A stretch of DNA of 14,363 bases, from the NCBI GenBank assembly GCA_018648945.1, contig JABGQJ010000127.1, positions 1 to 14,363 on the forward strand, in the 5' to 3' direction. How positions within the stretch are numbered: the stretch's first letter is position 1; the number at the start of each line of letters is the position of its first letter. The notes beneath the pieces were generated by a model that saw only the letters and a program-made list of their open reading frames with translations, was not told the DNA's origin and ran no database searches. The position numbers and the translations under genes were made by a program. Positions 1 through 5,556 of this stretch are shown one piece after another. Origin of the DNA: Victivallales bacterium (GTDB lineage Bacteria > Verrucomicrobiota > Lentisphaeria > Oligosphaerales > Lenti-02).

Positions 1-23
1 GTCTCCCCGGACCCCACGTGAGT

Positions 24-55
24 GCGTTGGGGAGCGGAGTACCGCTCCCCAACGC
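24..55. repeat. Perfect 14-bp inverted repeat (hairpin)
   Basis: Arms at 24-37 and 42-55 are exact reverse complements around the 4-base loop AGTA. The stem is very GC-rich. No T-run follows on either side, so it is not a classical intrinsic terminator, although it could end a transcript entering from the left edge. It could equally be a dispersed repeat or an mRNA-stabilising hairpin. No second copy was seen in this window. Confidence 0.6.
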
Positions 56-203
56 GACCGCCACCGCTGGCGCGCCGACCAAACGGCCGGGGACAGGTGT
101 GGAGACCAGCGCCTCGCTCAACCGCCGAGAGAGACCTCCACCCATGACTGAGCCGTTACTGTTGAAACAGCCACCGAACAGGCGAGATTGGCCTGAACCC
201 AAC

Positions 204-209
204 GGGAGA
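204..209 (+). promoter_or_regulatory. Ribosome binding site deciding the carboxypeptidase start
   Basis: GGGAGA ends 6 bases before the ATG at 216. The same frame stays open back to 18 and contains an earlier ATG at 144, but that codon has only a weak purine stretch in front of it. The segment before 216 also translates into low-complexity sequence unlike the family. Confidence 0.6.
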
Positions 210-215
210 CCGACC

Positions 216-1376
216 ATGGCTCGCATATTCGTCGATACCTTCTTCCCCAACGCCTCCCCGCTCCGCTGGCGGCAAGCCGAGGACGGTGTGGTGGAGCTCT
301 TCCCCATCCCCGACCACGCCCGCTGCACGCCCAACTGCCAGTTCACGCACTGGCATCTGCGCTTGCGGGTGGCCGAGGGGGCCGCATCGGACGTGACCGT
401 ACGCTTCGCGGACGTGATGAACTGTTGGAACGGTCGGGAAGCGCCAGCCATGCGCAACGAGCCCGTCCGGGCCGTGGTTTCGGCGGACGGACAGACCTGG
501 ACAGGGCTCGACGGCCGACGCAGCGAGGTGGCGGGGTTCGCCATTGAGTTCGATGTCCCCGTATCTGGCGAGGTCGCCCACTTCGCCATTCTCGTCCCCT
601 ACACCGAAGCCGACCTGGATGATCTGCTGGCGCGCGTGGGGCCCTGTTCCCAGGCGCGAGTGTACCAGATGGGGGCCACGGTGGAGGGGCGCTCCCTTGC
701 CATGCTTGAGCTGGGCCGCATGGATGCGCCCGCCAGCGTCTTCCTGCGGGCGCGCGCCCATCCCTGGGAGACCGGTGGGAGTTGGCTGATCGAGGGGCTG
801 GTGAACCGGCTGATCGATGGCAGCGCAGAGAGCCAAGCCATTCTCGACCAGGTACGCTTCTGCATTCAACCCATGGCCAATCGCGACGGGGTCCACCGGG
901 GCATGAGCCGGTTCACCGTGACCGGCATCGATCCGAACCGCGAGTGGGATGCGCAGATCCCGCACGATCCAGTTCTGGCCCCCGAGAATGCCTCCCTGGC
1001 GAACTGGTTCGCCGAACAGGCCCGGCTGGGGCAGGTTCCACGCCTGGCGATCGATCTGCACAACGATGGCGGCGGTCAGTTGCACCTCTCCCACCCCCCC
1101 CAGGACGAGGCCGGACACCGCGAGCGCATGGGGCGTCTGGAGGAGCTGCTGCGCGCCCACACGTGGTTCCGCGAAGGCCACACGGGCCACGGCTTCCGCA
1201 ATCCCGGCACCTTCGGCGAAGGGCTGAGCGAGATCTACGGGATCGACGCGATCATCTGGGAACTGCGCCACAATCACGCCGAGGGACTCGGCCGCCAGCC
1301 CCTCGCCGCCGACTGGCAACGCCTGGGGGCAGACTTCGCAGACGTGGTGCGCCAGTTCTTCCACCTGTCTCGCTGA
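216..1376 (+). CDS. M14 family zinc carboxypeptidase, cytosolic-carboxypeptidase-like
   Basis: Predicted metallocarboxypeptidase that removes C-terminal residues from peptides or proteins. The protein is 386 aa. Residues 1-135 look like the beta-sandwich N-domain of cytosolic carboxypeptidases (CCPs), ending in a VPYTEADLDDLL stretch. Residues 140-386 are the catalytic domain. The zinc ligands appear to be H182 and E185 (motif RAHPWE) and H282 (DLHNDGGG). N241-R242 (DPNREW) match the substrate-carboxylate-binding NR motif, and E349 (IIWELRHN) fits the general base. PMANRDGVHRG around 219-229 is also typical of CCP-like M14 enzymes. There is no signal peptide or membrane helix, so it is probably cytoplasmic. 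It stands alone, convergent with the operon to its right, and its substrate cannot be told from context. Eukaryotic CCPs trim polyglutamate or C-terminal tyrosine-type tails; extending that to this protein would be guesswork. Fold and family are well supported; specificity is unknown. Confidence 0.88.
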   Translation: MARIFVDTFFPNASPLRWRQAEDGVVELFPIPDHARCTPNCQFTHWHLRLRVAEGAASDVTVRFADVMNCWNGREAPAMRNEPVRAVVSADGQTWTGLDGRRSEVAGFAIEFDVPVSGEVAHFAILVPYTEADLDDLLARVGPCSQARVYQMGATVEGRSLAMLELGRMDAPASVFLRARAHPWETGGSWLIEGLVNRLIDGSAESQAILDQVRFCIQPMANRDGVHRGMSRFTVTGIDPNREWDAQIPHDPVLAPENASLANWFAEQARLGQVPRLAIDLHNDGGGQLHLSHPPQDEAGHRERMGRLEELLRAHTWFREGHTGHGFRNPGTFGEGLSEIYGIDAIIWELRHNHAEGLGRQPLAADWQRLGADFADVVRQFFHLSR

Positions 1377-1382
1377 CGCGAC

Positions 1383-1401
1383 TTGCCCCTGGCTCGGGCA
1401 A
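1383..1401. terminator. Weak hairpin between convergent genes
   Basis: TTGCCC (1383-1388) and GGGCAA (1396-1401) form a 6-bp stem with a 7-base loop. It sits in the 45-base gap between the carboxypeptidase and the convergent VWA gene. It lacks a clear T-run on either strand, so a bidirectional terminator role is only positional inference. Confidence 0.3.
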
Positions 1402-1421
1402 CTTGGTACCCGGCGGGACTC

Positions 1422-2729
1422 CTACCGGATCCGGTTGACGCGGCGGTACCTGCCCTTGTAGGCGTGGGCGACCTTGCGCAGGAAGCGGCCGCCATCGTGG
1501 TCGATCTGGTAGCCAATGCAGTGGATGGCCGGGAGCTTCCGTCCCTTCTTGGCGTAGAGGCTCTGGTGCAGCAGCCCAAGGTGTTTGAGGAAGTCGTCCA
1601 ACGTCCAATAGCCGGGGCCCGGGGCCTTTGGCTTGCCGCCGGGCATTCCCACGGGGACTCGTTTGGTCACCTCGCGCCCGGCCCGCTTTGGTCCGGCGGG
1701 CCCGCCTTCGCGCAGTTTGCCGTCGTGCCCCTTCACCCAGACCTTCCTTTCCACATACTTCACATTGGCGAGGGCCTTGGCGTTGCGCTTCTGCCACTCG
1801 GCGAGTTTCTTGTCGTACTCGGCCTGCCGTTCCTTGGACAGGCCCTTCTCCACGCGCGGCAGCCCATCGCTGATCACGAGGATGGTATCTGCGCCGTTCT
1901 GGAAGGCAGCGGTCAAGGCCAGGTCAAGACGGGTCTCGCCGCCCATGGCCCGCACCCCGAGGTCGGCGGCCGTGACATTGCCTTTCTTCAGTCCGCAGTT
2001 CCGTTGATCCCGGTTGAACCGCTGGATGAACTTCCTTGCCTCCTCCTTGTTCTTGGCGCTGGCGATGGCCATGGAGGACTGCCAGGTCTCGGCGGCATCG
2101 GCGAAAGCGATCACGTTGAAGACGGCGGCTTCGTCCAGCTTCGTCACCACATCGTTGATCCGGCTTTGGACGCGGGTGAAGCCGGCGAATCCCCCACGAT
2201 CCTCCTCGACCATGCTCACCGAGACATCCATCAGGATGGCGACCTTGTCGCCCTTGCCGCGAATGCCGAAGAAATTGAAGTTCGAGACGCCCGTACCGAA
2301 GCCGCCAAGGCCGTAGCCGGTCCCCAGACCAGCCCCCATGCCCGTGCCTGATACGGCTTTGAACTTGGGCTGGAAGCTGGTGCGGATCAGCTTGGGGTCC
2401 AGATCGATCTTGGGCAGGGCCAGGTCCGATGGCTTCAGGGCTGCCATGCGCGGGACGACCGAGGGCCGGCTGGAACTGCGTTGCTTCTTCTGCACCTTCA
2501 CCCGGTGCTCCAGCTTGCGCGGCTCGTAGGTCTTGATGGGAGGGGGGACCACGAAGACTGGCTTCTCTTGCTGCTGGCTGCGCATCACCACGTAGCCCGC
2601 AAAGACGAGGCCACCGACGACGTGCAGGGCCAGGCTCGCCGCCAGCAGAATCCAGAGCTGCTTGCGGCGGCGGGCCGAGATCCGGCTGAAGCCGAGGCCG
2701 AGGAAGAATTCGGAGAGTTCGCGTTTCAT
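1422..2729 (-). CDS. Membrane-anchored VWA-domain protein with TonB/TolA-like N-terminus
   Basis: This 435-aa protein is the last gene of the six-gene operon. Residues 1-24 are basic and cytoplasmic, and about 25-49 form one membrane helix. Inside that helix, S32 and H36 make the Ser-x-x-x-His pattern known from the TonB and TolA anchors that contact ExbB/ExbD or TolQ/TolR. A proline-containing linker (VPPPIKTYEP, 61-70), a basic stretch (71-95) and a glycine-rich hinge (about 128-149) lead to a von Willebrand factor A domain from about 162. The metal-ion-dependent adhesion site looks intact: DVSVS at 168-172, T266 in GGETR, and SDG at 287-289. A charged, lysine/arginine-rich insert (about 296-370) precedes the last strand and helix (GGRFLRKVAHAY). 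The gene starts 36 bases after the second exbD with only a weak AGG before its ATG. No TonB C-terminal domain is present. The VWA assignment is firm; the role as force transducer is inference. Confidence 0.85.
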   Translation of the reverse strand: MKRELSEFFLGLGFSRISARRRKQLWILLAASLALHVVGGLVFAGYVVMRSQQQEKPVFVVPPPIKTYEPRKLEHRVKVQKKQRSSSRPSVVPRMAALKPSDLALPKIDLDPKLIRTSFQPKFKAVSGTGMGAGLGTGYGLGGFGTGVSNFNFFGIRGKGDKVAILMDVSVSMVEEDRGGFAGFTRVQSRINDVVTKLDEAAVFNVIAFADAAETWQSSMAIASAKNKEEARKFIQRFNRDQRNCGLKKGNVTAADLGVRAMGGETRLDLALTAAFQNGADTILVISDGLPRVEKGLSKERQAEYDKKLAEWQKRNAKALANVKYVERKVWVKGHDGKLREGGPAGPKRAGREVTKRVPVGMPGGKPKAPGPGYWTLDDFLKHLGLLHQSLYAKKGRKLPAIHCIGYQIDHDGGRFLRKVAHAYKGRYRRVNRIR

Positions 2730-2765
2730 GTCTGCCTGCCCTCTGGGCGGGGCGCTGCCCGGCGG

Positions 2766-3206
2766 CTATTCGGTGGCGGAGGAGGAGAAGGTGACGTTCT
2801 TGATGCCCGCGCTGGCGCAGGCATTCATCACATCGATGACTCGTTGGTGTTTGGTCTTGTCGTCGGCCATGATGGTGAGCATGGCCTTGTTCTTGTTGCC
2901 CTTGGCGGCGGTGTTGTAGGCCACCAGCGTGGCGTACAGCTCGGGAAGCTCGTGGGAGGTCTCGGAGTCGAAGCTGCGCCCGTTCAGGAAGACGCGGCCA
3001 TTCTCGGTGATCTCCACGATCTGCTCGTCGGGCATGTCCACGCTCTCGCTCTGGGCCACGGCCCCGGGCAGGCGGATGCTGATGTCGCCCTCGGACTTCG
3101 CCAGGCTCGCGCTGACCATGAAGAAGACGAGCAGCAGGAACACCATGTCGATCAGGGGGGCGACATTCAGTTCCGGGTCGTCGTTCGGGGGTACGTTCAC
3201 TTTCAT
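2766..3206 (-). CDS. exbD: ExbD/TolR-family biopolymer transport protein (second copy)
   Basis: Inner-membrane component of a proton-motive-force-driven motor. The protein is 146 aa, the usual length. A short cytoplasmic N-terminus (1-14) leads into one membrane helix (about 15-33, VAPLIDMVFLLLVFFMV) with the proton-carrying aspartate at D20. The rest is the small periplasmic ExbD domain. Its ATG overlaps the stop codon of the preceding exbD by 4 bp (ATGA, 3203-3206), which suggests translational coupling. A strong AGGAGG site lies about 10 bases upstream, inside that gene. The paralogue next door differs clearly in its periplasmic part, so the two may form a heteromeric ExbD element rather than being redundant. 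The symbol is a family-level assignment. Confidence 0.9.
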   Translation of the reverse strand: MKVNVPPNDDPELNVAPLIDMVFLLLVFFMVSASLAKSEGDISIRLPGAVAQSESVDMPDEQIVEITENGRVFLNGRSFDSETSHELPELYATLVAYNTAAKGNKNKAMLTIMADDKTKHQRVIDVMNACASAGIKNVTFSSSATE

Positions 3207-3634
3207 TGGGGCACCACCTCCTGTTCGGCGGTCGGGATGTAGACCCCGAAGATGTAGCTATCGATGCCCACCTCGGCGAGCCGGTTCATCACCTTCTTCA
3301 CGTGGCGGTGCTCGCACCTCTGGTCTCCCCGAATGTAGACTTTCAGATCCGGGACAGCGGCCAGACGCGCCTTCACCTGAGTGGCCAAGGCCCCCAGCTT
3401 GATCGGCCTGTCACCACTGTAGAGATCGCCCTCCTCCGTGATGTTCACGACCCACCGGTGGGGACGGTCCTTGGGTACCACGGCGCGGCTGGCAGTGGGA
3501 ATCTCCATGGGGAGGTTCTGTTTCTGGCTCATCTGCGAGGCGCACATGAAGAACACCAGCAGCAGGAACACCATGTCGATCATGGGTGCCATCTGGAAGG
3601 CTGGTTCTTCTTGATCGAGAAGCTCGATTTTCAT
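3203..3634 (-). CDS. exbD: ExbD/TolR-family biopolymer transport protein (first copy)
   Basis: A 143-aa ExbD/TolR homologue. The helix at about 15-33 (MAPMIDMVFLLLVFFMCAS) carries the conserved aspartate at D20, at the same position as in its neighbour. A periplasmic domain follows, with YIRGDQRCEHRHVKKVMNRL near the C-terminus; a RGD-containing strand followed by a helix is common in ExbD. It lies 17 bases after the exbB-like gene and overlaps the next exbD by 4 bp. Together with the ExbB-type protein it should form the stator/motor unit, in which protonation of D20 is coupled to motion of a partner protein. There is no OmpA-like peptidoglycan-binding domain, which argues against a MotB role. 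The symbol is a family-level assignment. Confidence 0.9.
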   Translation of the reverse strand: MKIELLDQEEPAFQMAPMIDMVFLLLVFFMCASQMSQKQNLPMEIPTASRAVVPKDRPHRWVVNITEEGDLYSGDRPIKLGALATQVKARLAAVPDLKVYIRGDQRCEHRHVKKVMNRLAEVGIDSYIFGVYIPTAEQEVVPQ

Positions 3635-3651
3635 CGTGCCGGTGCCTCGGG

Positions 3652-4434
3652 CTATTCGTCCACGTCGCCAGTGCGTGCGGCAGAAACCAGCTGATGGCAG
3701 AGGTTGCCGAGCACCCGGCTCATCTCGGACACATTGGACAGGTACCGGCTCTTCAGGTAGAAGTAGAAGAACATGGCGGGGATACCGACAAGCAGGCCGC
3801 CGGCGGTGGTGACCATGGCCTCACCGATATCGGCGGCGAGCAGTTCCGGGTTGCCCATGCCCCCGGTCCCGATCTTCTGGAAGGCTTTGATCATGCCGCT
3901 GACCGTGCCCAGCAACCCGAGCATGGGGGCGACCTGGGCGATGATGGACAGGTAACTGATCGGCTTGAGCCCGGCGGTGACCTCGTGCACGCTGGCCTCC
4001 TCCATGGCCTTCTCCATGCTGGGCACGTCGAGCACGCCGTCGCTGAGTCGGTCGAGCCCGGCACTCAAGGTATTGGTGAGCAATCCCGGCGCCCCGTTGC
4101 AGATGTCCCTGGCCTCCTCCACATGCAGGCTCATCAGTTCCTGCTGAAGGACCGGCACATGGTCCGTGCCCAGCATTTTGCGGCTCTGCGTGGCCGTGAA
4201 GCCATAGATGGTCAGCCCGACGGCGGCCACGGAGAGCAGCCCGAGCGGGTACATGATCAAGCCGCCCTGTTTCCAGAGCCCCCCCAAGGTCAGCTTCGCC
4301 GCCGTCTTCGTCTTCTCCACGGCGGCGGCCTTGGGCTCCGTGGTTGGCTCGGGCGCGTCCTGGGCGACGGTGTTCCAGACCACGGTCAGGAGTAGGCCAA
4401 GAACAAGGACGGCCACGTATTGGTTGCGCTTCAT
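3652..4434 (-). CDS. exbB: MotA/TolQ/ExbB-family proton channel protein
   Basis: A 260-aa ExbB/TolQ-type protein. Residues 1-24 are a hydrophobic signal-peptide-like segment ending near VAQD, followed by a charged Pro/Ala/Lys linker (25-48). Three membrane helices follow at roughly 59-80, 160-182 and 204-226. The diagnostic stretch APMLGLLGTVSGMIKAF (169-185) and MVTTAGGLLVGIPA (207-220) match the channel-lining helices, including their threonines. The cytoplasmic loop is about 80-158. The extra N-terminal segment gives either a cleaved signal or a fourth helix, an arrangement often seen in ExbB homologues of the PVC group. The gene starts 24 bases after the small TPR gene, with AGGAG about 11 bases before the ATG. 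It should form the pentameric pore around the ExbD helices. The symbol is family-level. Confidence 0.9.
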   Translation of the reverse strand: MKRNQYVAVLVLGLLLTVVWNTVAQDAPEPTTEPKAAAVEKTKTAAKLTLGGLWKQGGLIMYPLGLLSVAAVGLTIYGFTATQSRKMLGTDHVPVLQQELMSLHVEEARDICNGAPGLLTNTLSAGLDRLSDGVLDVPSMEKAMEEASVHEVTAGLKPISYLSIIAQVAPMLGLLGTVSGMIKAFQKIGTGGMGNPELLAADIGEAMVTTAGGLLVGIPAMFFYFYLKSRYLSNVSEMSRVLGNLCHQLVSAARTGDVDE

Positions 4435-4458
4435 GTCCGATATATCTCCTATGGCAGG

Positions 4459-5556
4459 TTAGTTCTTCTTGTCCGCAGGTTTGGGGTCCTTCGGCGGGAC
4501 AACGGGGTTGCCGTTCTCATCGATACCAAGCAGCTTGCGCGACTCGGCATTGAGATCCTCGTCGATGCCGAAGAACACATCCCTCGAGGCAACCGCTTCG
4601 TCCTTGGCAGTCTTCCCGTCGTCCAGGATTCTCCTGAGGCCCCGTCGAGCGACCACGCCCCAGGGAGTCCTGGCGAATAGCTTGGCCAGCCCGTAGTACA
4701 CGTCCCGCGCCCGGTACCAGTCGCCCAATTCCTCGTAGCACTGGGCGGTGAGCAGCAGGGCCGAGGGGAATGTGTTAATATCCTTGCTGGCAAAGTCGGA
4801 GGAATGGACAGCCGCTTCGACGGCCAGCCGCCACTCTGCAGCGCGCTTCTCGTCTGCCGCTTCCCTTGCCTTGGCCTTGGCTGCCCAGCAGTAGGCTCTC
4901 GCGAGCTGGTAGACGCCATACTCGTCGCCATCCACTTCCGGCTCGGCAATGGCCTCGAAGGTCTCTTCCGCCTCCTCGGTCCGTCCCAGGAAAACCAGGC
5001 ACATGCAGGCGCGCATCTGGGCCTCGGCGGCGCGCTCGCTCCACTCCGCCGCCGCGACCTTCTGGAAGATCGCCAAGGCGTACTTGAACTCGGCAGCGCC
5101 TGCTTTGCGGGCCGCCGGAGCGAGGGAGAAACCGGATTTGAGATCCCCGCCCCTGGTCAGGTAGTTCCCCGTGCGCATGGCGAGACCGATGCCGTTGTTG
5201 TGGGGGATGTCCAGATAGGGGAGGGCGGGGATTACCGCCTTGCCCATCACCATGGCCGCCTGGGTCCAACGACCGGACCGGCGCAGTTTCGCGACCAGTG
5301 CCCGGTCGTACTTGAAGTCGAAACGGATGCGTGACACCTCCGCCGGCTTGAGACGCCAGACCGTGCCAGGCGGCTTCAGGTCACGGCAGACCATCCGTCC
5401 ATCCGCCGTGCGCCCCATAAGCAGGACCGTGGGGCGAAGCTTCACCTTCTCCAAACGGATTTGAGCCGTCAACGGCTGCGGAGCGGCCGGGTTGGCCCCC
5501 CGGACGAACCCGGCGGCGGCGAGCAGGACAATGGCGATGGCAGGTGTCGGCCTCAC
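4459..5556 (-). CDS. Exported TPR-like protein, small (365 aa)
   Basis: Second gene of the leftward operon. The start is a GTG at 5556 that overlaps the stop codon of the large TPR gene (GTGA, 5553-5556). GGAG lies 6 bases before it, and it opens directly onto a signal peptide (about 1-20, hydrophobic stretch AIAIVLLAAAG). The open frame continues far upstream but only as an out-of-frame shadow of the neighbour. Residues about 28-80 form a small beta-rich segment (including GTVWRLKPAEVSRIRFDF). Residues about 85-330 are helical with TPR-like pairs, such as WSERAAEAQMRACMCLVFLG and LLTAQCYEELGDWYRARDVY. The tail (about 350-365) is rich in Pro, Lys and Asp. It is probably a periplasmic scaffold for the ExbB/ExbD motor. 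I cannot name a characterised homologue. Confidence 0.75.
   Translation of the reverse strand: MRPTPAIAIVLLAAAGFVRGANPAAPQPLTAQIRLEKVKLRPTVLLMGRTADGRMVCRDLKPPGTVWRLKPAEVSRIRFDFKYDRALVAKLRRSGRWTQAAMVMGKAVIPALPYLDIPHNNGIGLAMRTGNYLTRGGDLKSGFSLAPAARKAGAAEFKYALAIFQKVAAAEWSERAAEAQMRACMCLVFLGRTEEAEETFEAIAEPEVDGDEYGVYQLARAYCWAAKAKAREAADEKRAAEWRLAVEAAVHSSDFASKDINTFPSALLLTAQCYEELGDWYRARDVYYGLAKLFARTPWGVVARRGLRRILDDGKTAKDEAVASRDVFFGIDEDLNAESRKLLGIDENGNPVVPPKDPKPADKKN

Noticed and set aside
162..190. TTGAAA at 162-167 as a -35 box for the carboxypeptidase gene
   Set aside because: No acceptable -10 hexamer occurs at 16-18 bases spacing.
156..1364. 402-residue minus-strand frame opposite the carboxypeptidase
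   Set aside because: Shadow of the M14 gene, whose zinc and catalytic motifs are unambiguous on the plus strand.
1422..2729. VWA protein as a BatA/BatB or magnesium-chelatase partner
   Set aside because: Those systems have MoxR-type ATPases or DUF58 neighbours and a different membrane layout. None is present here.
2766..4434. ExbB/ExbD genes as a MotA/MotB flagellar stator
   Set aside because: The ExbD proteins are short and lack the OmpA-like peptidoglycan-binding domain of MotB.
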